A stretch of DNA of 64,000 bases from Arbacia lixula. Lineage: Eukaryota > Echinodermata > Echinoidea > Arbacioida > Arbaciidae. The notes under the pieces are model-generated. The model was not told the DNA's origin. It saw nothing but the letters and a program-made list of their open reading frames with translations, and searched no databases. The DNA is taken from NCBI GenBank assembly GCA_963669155.1, contig OZ022593.1, positions 9,710,208 through 9,774,207 on the forward strand, given 5' to 3'. Of this stretch, positions 24,931-36,815 are shown in pieces. Positions within the stretch are counted from its first letter, which is position 1. Every line of letters begins with the position of its first letter. The position numbers and the translations under genes were made by a program.

Positions 24931-25006
24931 ACATGGGTATTATTTTATGAATAATACACACGAATCCCATTGAACAGCATTTTTATGTGTCTGGTGCGCA
25001 GTGGGT
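24931..25006 (-). mobile_element. Diverged Z-family fragment
   Basis: ATAATACACACGAATCCCAT, GAACAGCATTTTTATGTGTC, TGGTGCGCAGTGGGTAAAGG resembles the distal part of a Z element (ATCCCAT, AGCAGCATTTT, TCTGG, GGGTTAA). Its right end meets the tandem array exactly at TAAAGGCAG, the array position where the intact Z copy at 25179 is also inserted. Confidence 0.45.
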
Positions 25007-25430
25007 AAAGGCAGAGTGGTAACATTATGGTTTGCACTGTATTCATGTGACAAAAGTATGCTATTAAAGGCAGTGTCATAACATTACGGTTTGCACCGTA
25101 TTCATGTGACAAACATATAAGGCAGTGTGGTAACATTATGGTTTGCACTGTATTCATGTGACAAAAGTATGCTATTAACCTCTTCTCTGCCAGACTCCAC
25201 CCTGCCCTATGGGAGTGGTGTGCATTACCAGTGCGGAAATACCTCAATGGCGCATAAAGAGTTAAAGGCAGTGTGATAAACATTATGGTTTGCACCATAT
25301 TCATGTGACAAACATATAAGGCAGTGTGGTAACATTATGGTTTGCACTGTATTCATGTGACAAAAGTATGATATTAAAGGCAGTGTGGTATGGTTCGCAC
25401 TATAATTGTGTGACAAAGGTATGCTATTAT
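25007..25430. repeat. Tandem array, ~55-bp units in dimeric order
   Basis: Six units contain AAGGCAGTGTGGTAACATTA, TGGTTTGCACTGTATTCATG and TGACAAA. Units ending in CAAAAGTATGCTATT (long) alternate with units ending in CAAACATAT (short), so the array evolved as a dimer. It is interrupted between units 3 and 4 by a Z element at 25179-25261. Confidence 0.85.
25175..25265. mobile_element. Z-family TTAA element inserted in tandem array
   Basis: Within the array the sequence CTA-TTAA-AGGCAG (unoccupied at 25064-25067 and 25374-25377) appears as CTA-TTAA, then 83 bp, then TTAA-AGGCAG. Insert 25179-25261 starts CCTCTTCTCTGCCAG and ends CATAAAGAG. This is direct evidence of a mobile insertion with TTAA duplication. 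Confidence 0.9.
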
Positions 25431-25610
25431 AGTATGTGTGGAACTGGAAGTTTCGTTCTCTCTCCATACACTCACACATCCATACAGTATGCATGCTATG
25501 ATCATCATCACCACCTCTTTCCCCGTTTGACCCCAGGGTTGAAATCTGGCTCCATAAACTTGACCCCACCCCACCCCCCTGGTGCTGGTTTGATTGACGG
25601 GAGGAGGTGC

Positions 25611-25631
25611 GGGGGGGGGGGGGGGGGGGGG
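25611..25631. repeat. Poly-G tract (21 G)
   Basis: Uninterrupted G run. A second run of 17 G at 25813-25829 is flanked by GGCTAAG and CTTAGCC inverted arms. Confidence 0.95.
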
Positions 25632-25829
25632 TCAGGTGGAGGAGTGGGTACAAATATTTGGAGGGTATCTGCTTGGGGTATGCTAGGTCATGAGGTAGGG
25701 GACAAGACTGGACATTGGCATTCACATAATGTGTGTGTGTGTGTTTTGCAGACTTATATGCTTTTCACATTGGCAAAAATTTCCTTAGCCCCTGTACTAT
25801 TGGTCGGGCTAAGGGGGGGGGGGGGGGGG

Positions 25830-27080
25830 CTTAGCCACAACCACATCTTGCAATGGAATATAATGATATCTTGGAGGGTACATATGAAAAATAGTAACCA
25901 TCACAGACTAGTCATTGTAGTAATAGAATATGTGTCTTCTCAAAGTTAGCAACATGTAGCATGAGGTATCGTTACATAATCTTGAGTCATAGGCACACTC
26001 TGTTCTCCAGAATCATGCATAGTTGAAAAGGTGAAACTTTATGAAACATAAAGAGTCAGATTCATCAATAAGTATAAATACTGAATTACCATATATTGAT
26101 ACTTCATGCCTCATTCACATTCAGTAGTGGATTTAAGTATGCTTATGTGGGATTTAAAGACAGCCAGTCCCTTTTTCAGATCACCACAAAACCATCGAAA
26201 CATTGGCTAAACATATAGAGAAGTGTTAGCAAGCTCTATATTCACAATTTGAGACTGATACGTAGTGTAAAATTCAAATAATGCCCGTAACAACGTCTGA
26301 TTAATAGTCTTTACCTCAGGCTCTTAGCAGTTTGTGTTGAAATATCTGCTTTATTGATTAATCTGTTTATTAAATTATAAAACGCATTATGAAAAAATTG
26401 TTCTATGGAAGGAATCATCTCCAAAGTTTGGTAATTACTCATAAAATTAGGATTTCACACACGCATAATAACCACATAGATACTGTAACAAAGACTAATA
26501 CTTTTTTCGTAGTACGAAAAAAATCGGTTTGAAATTTAACGGCTGAAATTTTTTACATACAGAAAGCTTCAACATGCTATATTCTTAGAAATGGTCTTGA
26601 ATCACACTTTCTTCAATTTACGATCGTGATAGACGATTTCAAATTTTAAGCTTGCAAAAGGGACGGACAATCTTTAAGGAAACATACAAGTATATAATTA
26701 TGCTATATTACAACTTGTGGACGTCATGCACTGAAATTGATACGACTGTCACAAATTTTGATCTCCGTTCCTCTACCTTCAGAAGTGTCCAGAAAAAGTG
26801 GAACAATAATGAGAAGCTTTATGTATGTAATAAAACTGACACTTACTTTTACTTGGGAACTATGTAGGCCTACAGAGATATTGGAGATGAAAGTGTAGAA
26901 AGAATCTTTTTTTTATTGGTACTTTATCTGAGTGTATTTAATCATCATTTGTGTGTAAAATGTGTGCCTTACTATAAGGAAGATTTTGTATTCATCGCTG
27001 AAGAGAAACGGGTCTAGAGAATATGAAGGAAGGGAGAGAACAGAGAGAAATGCAAATGTATATATATACATATTTGTCCA
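25830..27080. other. Unique AT-rich sequence, no gene seen
   Basis: Strongly AT-rich. No coding or repeat structure recognised. Confidence 0.45.
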
Positions 27081-27124
27081 AATGGAAGATTGAGCTGAAT
27101 CTATCAAGTGCCATCATTATACTA

Positions 27125-27863
27125 TAATTGTGCATGGACTGGAGGGAAGAGAGAGGAAATGGAGAGAGAGAGGGGGGGGGGATAAAAAATAAAGAAGCCT
27201 ACATGCATTCATCAAAGTGTAATAATGAGCTGAAATCACAAATGAAGCAACCTGTATTTGCAAGTGCCATGAGTAATTGTGCCATACTTATGAATGAATC
27301 AAATGGGGGGAGAGAGGGAGAGAGAGAGAGAGAGAGAGAGGGTGGGTAGGGGTGGAGAGAGGGACAGAAAAAGGACAATGCATTGTCAAAAGTGTAATAA
27401 TGAGCTGAAATTACGAAGAGTGAAAGAGTAGTTAGCAAGTCACTTAGATGTGGTGAGCACTCAGAAAGAAAGAAAGAAAGAAAGAGAATGAGGGTAAGAC
27501 GCAGGGAGAGAGAGGAAAAGAAACAGAAAGAAAGAGAATTGAGGTAAGACAAAGGAAGAGAGGGAAAAAAAAATGTGGGCAAGACACAGGAAGAGAGGTG
27601 GGAAAGACATAGAAACAGAGAGAAAGAAAGAGAACTAGGATAAGACACATGGAATGAAAGGAGGAAAGAAGAGAGGGAGAAAAAAAGAACAAGGGTAAGA
27701 TGCAGGAAGAAAAGGGAGAGGGAGATAGAGTGAGAGGAGTAGAGAAAGGAAGAGAATGAGGGTAAAACAAAGGAAGAGAGAAGAAGGGGAAGAGAGAGAA
27801 GGGAAAAAGACATTTAGAAAAGAAAAAGAGTAAAAAATAAAATATAGAGAGAGATGTAGAAGC

Positions 27864-27915
<52 letters not shown>

Positions 27916-28060
27916 GACAGACAGACAGGCAGACAGACAGACAGACAGACAGACAGAAACAGAGAAAAACAGAAACAGATATTGAGAGAGGGAGAAAGAG
28001 AGAGAGAGAGAAAAAAAGAGGGAGAGAGAGAGAGAGAGGAGGAGGAGGAAAAAGGAGGAA
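27125..28060. repeat. ~0.9-kb purine-rich tract
   Basis: G/A-rich + strand with (GA)n, (GAAA)n (27467-27485), GGTAAGAC-containing units of about 35-60 bp, (GA)n at 27879-27906 and (GACA)n at 27907-27957. The long S/L/F-rich frames on the - strand are artefacts. GGTAAGAC recurs about eight times, hinting at an old minisatellite. Confidence 0.85.
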
Positions 28061-28139
28061 TGGGCAAGCTTTGGCAGCAGTGGTTGAAAGCCAGACCAGT
28101 TTGATGGACGAAGCCAGCCCCCATGCTGTGTAATTGTGC

Positions 28140-28500
28140 CTCAAACCCTCCGTGGTGGTGGTGGTGGTGATGGTGGTGATGGGGACAGTGGTAGAAACAG
28201 GAGCAGCGGTAGTAATGGTGGAGGAAGGCAATCGTGTCCCCGCCCGCCGAGTCCGGCATTCTCTCTCCTCCCCGTCTCTCTCCATCTCGTCGTCATGACT
28301 TCCTCTGCAGGATGCGATCCCATCCTCCCGCCTCCAGCCCACTGGAATATCAGACCTCCTGCCTCGGCCAACAATTGGGAGAGACGGAGGGGGGAGAGAG
28401 AGGGGAAGAATGGGGAGTTAGAAATGGGAGGGGTGGTTGTCAAGAGTGGGGAGCAGCATCCCCCTTCTCCCCCACCCCCCTCCTCCCAAGAACACCTTTT
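28140..28500. other. (GGT)n and CpG-bearing sequence
   Basis: GGTGGTGGT repeats at 28151-28180, then C/T-rich sequence with CpGs and a purine-rich stretch at 28378-28450. Overlapping frames on both strands have low-complexity content; no gene supported. Confidence 0.4.
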
Positions 28501-28502
28501 GT

Positions 28503-28712
28503 TTAACCCTATGTGTAGCAGATTAATAGCTGTTCTATGGGATTTATATGTATTGTACAAAAAATGCATCAATCGTGCCCAAAGAGGTAACACTAGATTA
28601 CTGCATCTGAACTTCTGTCACTGTAACACTTTGTCTGGCCAATTAACTGCTGCCCTATGTGATTTGTGTTTACTCCCCTGTTAAAAATCTATTAATGGCT
28701 CATTAAGAGATA
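28503..28712 (-). mobile_element. Two adjacent Z-family copies, reverse orientation
   Basis: Copy one (28503-28590) starts TTAACCCTATGTGTAGCAG and holds GTTCTATGGGATTTATATGT, ending AAAGAGGTAA. Copy two (about 28624-28712) is more diverged: GTCTGGCCAATTAACTGCTG, CCCTATGTGATTTGTG and CATTAAGAG. Confidence 0.6.
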
Positions 28713-29044
28713 GTCAACCCAATATCCTGTATCTTCCTGTATCTTGGGAGCATTGCGCAAAATTGACCTATAGTGTGCTATGTATAGATGACATATATAC
28801 TGGGATGTATGTGTTCGGCTGAGTTATGTGTTTATTTTTTTCACCATTTATGTGCACATTGACATTGAGCAAATTGACATATATAGTGTGCTTTGTTTAG
28901 ATAAAATATATACTGCGATGTATGTTAGAGAGTCCTGCTGATTCTGTGCTAGATTTTCTTCCTCTGTTATCATTGAACATGTCATTATTTTACTTTACTA
29001 GTTTGTTCCTGTAGATTGATACGGAAAGGCGCACACTATTTGCT

Positions 29045-29142
29045 ATTTCACTATTTATATGCCATATATCTTTGTGTACTTTTCACCCGAAATATGCATA
29101 AATCTCGCAAAGCAACATTTTGTTTGACTCTGGAAGGGTTAA
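29045..29142 (+). mobile_element. Z-family copy
   Basis: Contains TATTTATATGCCATATATC, ATGCATAAATCTCGCAAAGC, AACATTTTGTTTGACTCTGG and ends AAGGGTTAA, matching the order of intact copies. The left TTAA is lost. Confidence 0.6.
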
Positions 29143-29702
29143 AAGACATCTCTTTGAAGAGTCTATAAAACTCAATAAACTTCAGGATCCTTTCTCTTTC
29201 CCTCTTTTGTGTGTTTTGTTTCCCTAGCTTGTCACTTTTCTCGTTCTACCTGTGCCTTCCATTCTCTCTCTTTTCCCTACCACACTTGTTTCCCAATTCT
29301 TTTCTTCTTGAACTCACGCATGTTGCACAATTCTCACTCCTTTGTCTGTCTGTTTCATTGCCTGTTCCACTCTCATATGAAGAATGACATGGAGCACTCC
29401 ACCCAACCGTAGAAAGAAGCTTGCATATCGCATTCAGTAAATAATGATATTATTACAACTATATGAGATTTTCTGGACGGCTAAGGTGCTCGGACATTGT
29501 CTCATATCAAATTATCCAGAGTCAATCCGCGGAGGTAAGAGAGGCAGGTAGCACTACGGGTGTAGAAATTAAGCTAAGCTGCAATGGGTAATCCATTTCT
29601 AAGGTTGATGGTGTGTCTGAAGGGAGAAAGGGGAGGGGGAAGCTGAAAGGGAGGGGGGGGGGGGAAGGGGGAGACATGTGTATACTTTGATATACCTGTA
29701 CC

Positions 29703-29930
29703 AAGCGGGGGGGATCTTTAATTTATTTGCGAGGGTTACTTTTCAAGCCTCATGTCATACAATGGGACATTCTTGGCCATTTTGCACTGTACCCTATGAA
29801 GATAAATGACGTTCCATGGGGTTCTTTTCTTTCCTACAAGAGCATTTTTGGCACTATTGGGCATTTCAGAGGCTAAATCACCCCTGAACCCCCATGAAAT
29901 CCCCCCCCCCATACCAAGAGGCTAGTGCAC
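29703..29930 (+). repeat. G-rich dispersed repeat, long copy
   Basis: GAGGGTTACTTTTCAAGCCT, CATGTCATACAATGGGACAT, CATGGGGTTCTTTTCTTTCC, GCATTTTTGGCACTATTGGG, CATTTCAGAGGCTAAATCAC, CCCTGAACCCCCATGAAATC and a C run at the right end. A G run (29654-29664) lies just to the left. Confidence 0.6.
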
Positions 29931-30489
29931 ACTCTACGTCATATTATGTTATATTACACAATACCCATTGACAGGAAATGAGCCAATATGCAGTATGATT
30001 TGTGTGCGTGCGATATCGTCCATACAGCATATTGCATTTTTAGAAGAAACCCCTCATATTCAATTCATTTTGAATTAATGTGAAGTGAAGCCTTTTCAAT
30101 GTTATTTAAAGATCATAGGAAGACAAGTTTCGAACAAATATTTGTTCCCAGTTATCATGAATTATTCATAATGCAATCAGCGTCTGGATGATCAGTTATA
30201 TTCTTGCCAATTTGCAATCGTTCATGGCTAGCTTGTTTACTCTTTATCTTTTAAGATTTGAAAGGAGATTTACATAATTATACCCCTTTTTTTTTCTTTG
30301 ACGTGTAGCGGGGGCGACATTTTCTTTGCACTTGGATCGTGATGTATTCTCAGCACGGACTATTATTCGACAACAAAGCTCCCAAAGTGCTTATAGCATG
30401 CGAGGGGAAGAAAGGGGTGGTTTTTATTTAGCGCAGGGGATGTAAATCCCATATCATTCGTCAGCCGTCGGTATGCTGGGGCGGACTGG

Positions 30490-30930
30490 TACCTCATGGT
30501 ATGTGTGCAACACTACAAACTGTACAAAACATTGGCTGCGTTCACATTGCCAGTTTGAAATTGGACGTAATATACTGTTATTACTGTATGGGGAATGTAT
30601 GTAAGTTGGTATGTTCACAGCAGTACTGCAAATTGTGAAAGACATTAGGAAAATTCACATTGCCATTTTAAAATCATTTGGAATGCCTGCATTAGGAGTA
30701 TGACTAATTTTGGTATATATTAGTGCAATACTACAGACTGTATAAAACATTGGCTGTGTTCACGTTGCCAGTTTAGAATCATTTGGAATGCCCTGTATTG
30801 GGGAGTATGATTCATTTTGGTATGTGCACACTACTACAAACTGTACAAACCATAGTCTGTGTTCACATTACATAGTTTGAAATGGTTTAGAATGTCCTGT
30901 ATATGGAATAAGATTTAATGTGGTAGATAC
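30490..30930. repeat. Degenerate tandem repeat, ~105-bp units (4)
   Basis: Units begin at about 30513, 30626, 30731 and 30834 with CTACAAACTGTACAAAACAT or variants. They continue TTGGCTGTGTTCACATTGCC, AGTTT, ATCATTTGGAATGCC and TTGG-GAGTATGA. Confidence 0.75.
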
Positions 30931-31090
30931 ATCTGAATCCTTCTCTCCCGCTCATTACAGATGATGTCATCCTTAGAATATATAAACATGTATGGAGTTT
31001 TATTTAAGACTCCTTTAAAGCAAACTTGGTGTTGAGCTCTGAATTTTAGTGTACATCTTATTTCTTACTCTAAGTTTGCTGTTTGGCATG

Positions 31091-31165
31091 TTCAACTCTT
31101 TGTGCAATAAGCAAACTGCTGCTCTATGGAATTTGTGTGTATTACTTGTTGTTATGTTACATATG
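31091..31165 (-). mobile_element. Z-family fragment, reverse orientation
   Basis: TTCAACTCTTTGTGCAATAA, GCAAACTGCTGCTCTATGGA, ATTTGTGTGTATTACTTGTT closely follow the Z consensus. Confidence 0.5.
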
Positions 31166-31609
31166 TTATGTTACATACCAGCGGTATACACAGTATTGAC
31201 ATATGTTGTTGTACCTTTACAACTGATTTTGACTAAATGTTTTTAAAAGCAAACTTTTCCTCAGCAATTCAAATTAACATTGTGATACATGTATGAATTT
31301 TGAGTTGTGTTTCTATTCACCAGACATCCCTGAAAAAATTGTTTTTATAGGAATGCTGATTCTGACTCAAAACGGATATAAACGGGGCCAATATCTCCTT
31401 AGTTAATTACTCTTTGCCAGTGATAGCAAGCACTACTTATTTTCATTCAGCGTTTGACCGAGCAAGAGTGTTTGTTCTCTTTGCGATAATGAGGTATTGC
31501 TCCACGGTGCATTTCACCTAAACCTGTATTAATATTGGTAGTTTCTAGGACATCCCTTTTTAAGCTAATTGAACTGGTGCTCACAGCTAGTGGATCGATG
31601 GATCGACAT

Positions 31610-31685
31610 CCTTATGATAATAATGATAATGTGCATTTCTAATGCGCCTTATCTATCAAATCTGATACGCTGGCCATGGAGTTTA
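31610..31685 (+). repeat. Microsatellite-linked dispersed motif
   Basis: ATAATAATGATAATGTGCAT leads into TTCTAATGCGCCTTATCTAT and CAAATCTGATACGCTGGCCA. This resembles the sequence beside the (TAA)n tract at 49729-49790. Such TAA-repeat-plus-GCGCTT segments behave as dispersed repeats in many marine invertebrates (general knowledge). Confidence 0.4.
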
Positions 31686-32460
31686 CATTGTATGTCACTT
31701 AAACATATTAGACAATAACACTAAATTGATACTGATATGAGCCATATTGTATAAACATCTAATGGATTTGATGAAACAGCTGTTATAGAATTGTTGCAGT
31801 AGTGACATTTAATGAAAATACATGCGATTTGACCATATCTGTACAAGGTAACATAACATCCTACCTATCAGTACAACTTAAGTATAATATGGAATTGGGT
31901 ATTTATTATTGTTTAGTGAATAGTTCTTGATGCTATATAGTATAAAGCACATTGAAAACAAAGAATATTTTAATAAGCGGAGTTGTACCTCCACATCCCT
32001 TTCTGTCCATAAAATAATCTATTTACTGTTTTCATTAGTAAGAATTTGGTGTGAGTAATGATTTCAATGTGAAATCATGTGTAGAATATGCCATGAAGAA
32101 TGTTGAAAGGAAGGAGTGGGGAAGAAAATAATACCCCTAAGTTTCATTTCACTATGAACATGGTTTTTTGTTATGCGGACAAAATGTAAACGGGAATCTT
32201 TCAAATTTTGTCCTCATAAGAAAAGACCATGTTCGTAGTATTTACCCCCTGCAATGCAAAAAAGAGCCCCTTTAAAAAAGAGAAATCTGCATTGAATATA
32301 TTTCATTACATCTGGCTCGACAAAATGTGTGTGATTTTGAAGCTCAGTAGAAGCTTTACTTTAACAGTGGTGTCTCATGCTAATAGTGATAGCACACAAG
32401 TTATGCTCTATTCTTTAACATGCACATAACTTGCACTCCATCCCAGGACAATAGTGCAAC
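31686..32460. other. Unique AT-rich sequence, no gene seen
   Basis: Nothing recognisable beyond AT-rich unique DNA. Confidence 0.45.
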
Positions 32461-32464
32461 TCTG

Positions 32465-32800
32465 TTAGTAGTCGTGCACATTTCGTGACGTACCGTCTTC
32501 CTCATGCAGTTAGCCGCTGCATTCGTCATAGCTCATCTAGATCGGCCGGAGCGCCCTTTTTTTTCTTTACCTTTTGCGTTCCCTCAGCAATTCACCCAAG
32601 CTTGCTGAGCTAAAGATAAACTTTTTTTTTGCCTGTCACGGCCGATTGAATTTGACTGGATGGCAGCGCAATTATGTGCTCTGTCCCTAAATATCACTCC
32701 TAATTGCGCGATACACATTAGAGAGATATGACGAGATGGTCGAGAAACGCGGGCCACACGCCAGTACGGCGCAAGGACTAGCCATGTGCTTTCGTGTTTT
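32465..32800. promoter_or_regulatory. CpG-bearing block with homeodomain-like cores
   Basis: An unrepetitive block with many CpGs in an AT-rich setting. It contains GCGCAATTATG, CTCCTAATTGCGCG and ACATTAG, which carry the TAAT/ATTA core used by homeodomain proteins (family knowledge). No coding frame. A regulatory role is only an inference. Confidence 0.25.
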
Positions 32801-32884
32801 GGGGGGTAGCGTAGGTAGCTGGGGTGTAATTGGTAAAAAAAATTGATGTTGAATATTTAATGAGAATTGCTAGATACAGTATAT

Positions 32885-33520
<636 letters not shown>

Positions 33521-33900
33521 ATTATCTTGGAAGGAGATGGGGAAAATAAATCCAGGAATGGAAATAAAAAGCGATAATTGATTTAAAAGACAAGCATTGA
33601 TCACATTTTGATAAACAACGTGATCAATTAAAAAATGGCCAAGAGAAGATGACAGATAAAAAAGATGATACAGAAACTATTTTGGACTTTGGGAAAATCA
33701 AAATTGTACATTGTCTAAATTTGTGAATATAATGCATTGGATGTGTGTCAAACCTATTCTTATTTAGTAGCGCTATATAAATGAGTGTATTGTATGGTAT
33801 TATGTTTGATAAGCTGATGGGTGAAGATGCTTGGAGCGAGCGAGAGTGAAGAGAAAATAAAGATTGGGGAAAAAGGAATATCTAATAAAAATAATGAAAA
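33521..33900. other. Unique AT-rich sequence
   Basis: Nothing gene-like. TAGCGCTATATAAATG at 33767-33782 resembles the end motif of microsatellite-linked repeats. Confidence 0.4.
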
Positions 33901-34470
33901 GGGCCAACCGGAAAGGCACTACTCGTCCATTCGAGAGCAGAGCGAGAAAGACGGCATTAAGCTACATGTGTAAGTAGAGACGCACATATAAAGAGAGGGC
34001 TGTAGAGTGGATGGATGGTAGGGGTGGGGGGGGGGGGCGCAGCGGGAAAAGTCACAAATTGAAGAAAAATGGAGTGGAGTCGCTCGTTTGGGGGCACAGT
34101 GCACTTTCCTTCTGTGAATTATCTGGTATATGCATTAACTCATCAAACTTCTCCCGTCCTTGTGGGCCAGATAGGGACGGGGTGGCGGCGGTTCGGGTCG
34201 CGGGTTATTGCAAAGCGAGCGTTTTTGTTCAAGGTGTGCCTGATGGGGCCGCCATGTCTCTATACCAAACCAAGGAGAAGGGTTAGTCCTTGCACCGCCC
34301 CCCCTCCCCTCCACAAAAGGCGCCGACCTGGTAATTTTGATAGGGGGTGTTAATTGTTAAACAAGGAAGAGGATCCCAGTGATTTGAGCCCAATTGCTCT
34401 CTAATTTCTGCACTTTTTCACCGCCCGGTCCCCGCAAAAAGTACAGCGATTTCTGAGGAATACAAGTTTC
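33900..34470. promoter_or_regulatory. CpG-bearing unique block
   Basis: High CpG content around 34180-34260 (GGGGTGGCGGCGGTTCGGGT) with a G run at 34028-34037. Open frames on + are short and lack domains or exon borders. Possible conserved non-coding element. Confidence 0.2.
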
Positions 34471-35140
34471 CCTCCCCTCTTAAACTCCTCCTCCTCCCCC
34501 AATCTCTTGCTTGTTAACCATCTCTGTACCAAGCTATGAAAACCCCATTGGTTTGTTACTCATGAGTGTGCCTAGTGTGAGATTGAAGAGGGTAATATGT
34601 TACCCCCCCCTCTTCCAAGTTCAACAACGAGTTAATGCTGTCATATTTCTTTTTATAGACTTTTAGTCAAACCTGTCAAAAGTCAGACAGAAACAGTCAT
34701 CTTGAAAGACAGCTGGCAAGGTTAATTGCATTTAGTTGCATCCGAAGAAGTAAGAAATACTATTTTTTTTATACTATGCAAGTTGTCTTGCTACACAAGT
34801 ATTCATTGTGATATTTGTTCAGACTGTAAATATTGCAGGATGAGGACAAGAAATTAAAATGTAAGCGAGAAAGTGAAGCTGTTTCCAACTCATCATTTTC
34901 AAGCGGACTGTTGCTTTAAGTGCACTTTCTTTCCCCCCTGACTTCCATATAGGTATCACTTTCCCCGCATATCAAGTAGCATTGTTTTTTAGCTGTCGGG
35001 TGTACGTATGTATGTATGGAGTGACATACAGCTGTGAGACATCAGAATTGATTTTGCCATTTTCATATCGCTGCCAGGCAAAGGGTACGTGACCCCGGAA
35101 TGTACAAATGGAGAATGTGACATGGTGTGTGTGAGCTTTC
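34471..35140. other. Unique sequence, no gene seen
   Basis: C/T-rich patches near 34470-34610, otherwise AT-rich. Confidence 0.4.
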
Positions 35141-35143
35141 TCA

Positions 35144-35247
35144 TCAACTCTTTATGTGCCGTATTTGTATTTTTTTCACCGTAATTCACAAATTCACATA
35201 AATCCCATATCCTGAAGATTAAGCTCACGTGGCATACAAAAGGTTAA
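35144..35247 (+). mobile_element. Z-family copy
   Basis: TCAACTCTTTATGTGCCGTA at the left, AATTCACATAAATCCCATAT in the middle, AAAGGTTAAAA at the right. Left TTAA is mutated to TCAA. Confidence 0.65.
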
Positions 35248-35985
35248 AAAGTATCTTATTGCAGTATTATAATTGTTTTGCAGGCGAAAAGCAAAGGTGC
35301 AAATGTGTGAAAACCTCCCATTGGATTGAACAATGGCACAAACATGTGTAGCCTAGTTCTCAGGCTGTTGGACATTTCAAATTCAAACAACTACAAGTTG
35401 ACATTGGGTCTGAAACTGACTAGACTATTCCTCTTATGCTACAGTCCATCCATCTTTGGGTATGCTTGAGAATGATTAGTCTACTGCAGCCAGACAGGGG
35501 TTTTTTCCCCATAAAGTTTGGATTTGAAATGCCCGACAGCCAGGAAGCCAGGCCAAATGGTAGAAAGATGGATAAAGCTCGCATAATTTCACCATGTTTC
35601 AAATTTACACTATGTTGAGCATGTGCTGTCATGGGATCAGCCATTTGAATTGTTTTGAATATACTGTATATGAGCATGAATATACCCTTCCATATATAAG
35701 TATGTTTTTTATAAAAACAAATAACATCCTATAGCACCTTACTGATCGTAAATATTGAGTAAAAATTAAGAAAATATGCATTACCCTACTTAGCCAAAAT
35801 TGATATTTTTAAGTCGATATTAATACAAGTTCAACCTTTAAAGACACATTGGGCTTGCCAATGTTTTCCTACTTGATTAGCCTAAATCAGTAGTTTAATG
35901 TAGATATGAATGAAAAGCATTTCCATCTTTTAAGTGCTGATTCTTGAGAGATTGGATGTGAACAACCCCGTATGAGAACCGTACA
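35248..35985. other. Unique AT-rich sequence, no gene seen
   Basis: No coding or repeat structure recognised. Confidence 0.4.
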
Positions 35986-36200
35986 TTAAAGGGAGAAAGT
36001 TCATCCTGAAGGTACATTGTTTTAATGATACCAGTAAAATGAAAGTAACATGTTGGTAAAGGAAAATCTGTCAAAAGATAAGAATGTTATGACTTTTTAA
36101 AGTCTTCATTTTGTTACCTTCGAACTTTCACCGATATGTTTGCTTCATGTTTGTGCTTCTATTAAAACCGACAGAACTTCAGGGTGGACTTTCCCTTTAA
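35986..36200. mobile_element. Family X TTAA element (about 215 bp)
   Basis: Starts TTAAAGGGAGAAAGTTCATC followed by CTGAAG. It ends CTTCAGGGTGGACTTTCCCT followed by TTAA, so ~24-bp ends are inverted repeats. Its right TTAA (36197-36200) is also the left TTAA of the next element. A left end of the same type is at 60894. Confidence 0.75.
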
Positions 36201-36732
36201 AGGGTTACTAAATTAGAAAAATAAGTTCCCCCTAATCTATGTAAAATTATCCACTAAAAGCGAATTTCACATTCGTTTGCCGCAATAAAGTCTCATTTTG
36301 ACGAAAATTTGAAAAAAACGCACACCTCCAGTGACGTCAGAGAAGTCCAAATGCCATTAATACCAACGGCGTGAATAAAATATTTTATTCATGCCGTCCA
36401 AACAATACGTTACCAATGGGAACCCCAAAGCTTGTCCGAGGTTTGTCTGAATAGCAACAACTTATGGATTCAAAGTGCATTCCATCCATTGAATCTGAAT
36501 GACAAGATACAGGTGAATGCAATAACGCGTTACTACGCAGTTAGGGGGAAAGTTTTGAATACATTACGAAAATGGTCTATTGCTGACGTCCATACAATCT
36601 ATGGAATTCTGACTTCTCATACGTCACTGGAGGCGTGCGTTTTTTCAAATTTTTGTTAAAATGAGGCTTTTTTAGCGGATAATTTTACATAGATTAGTGG
36701 GAACTTATTTTTCTAATTTAGTAACCCTTTAA
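36197..36732. mobile_element. Family Y TTAA element, copy 1 (536 bp)
   Basis: Terminal inverted arms of about 150 bp begin AGGGTTACTAAATTAGAAAA and end CTAATTTAGTAACCCT, with TTAA at both sides. Arms include CGAATTTCACATTCGTTTGC and GTGACGTCAGA. The ~230-bp centre is unique and appears in the opposite orientation in the copy at 47595-48157. No coding capacity found. Confidence 0.8.
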
Positions 36733-36815
36733 AACTGACTGAACTTCAGGGTGGATTTTCCCTTTAACCCCTGTTGTGAAAACGGTGCTCTATGGAATTG
36801 TGGGTATGAATGACC
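36729..36815. mobile_element. X right-end fragment joined to Z fragment
   Basis: After the Y element's right TTAA comes AACTGACTGAACTTCAGGGT followed by GGATTTTCCCT and TTAA (36764-36767). This is the same as the X right end at about 36163-36200. Directly after that TTAA comes CCCCTGTTGTGAAAACGGTG followed by CTCTATGGAATTGTGGGTAT, a Z-family start in reverse orientation. Confidence 0.65.

Noticed and set aside
27444..28259. Long serine/leucine/phenylalanine-rich minus-strand frames
   Set aside because: Composition artefacts of a purine-rich + strand. The same applies at 33293-33604, 42112-42489, 43684-44306 and 44686-45060.
36432..36659. 75-codon frame in the centre of family Y
   Set aside because: No ATG at its start and no similarity to a transposase that I recognise; the other Y copy does not obviously preserve it.
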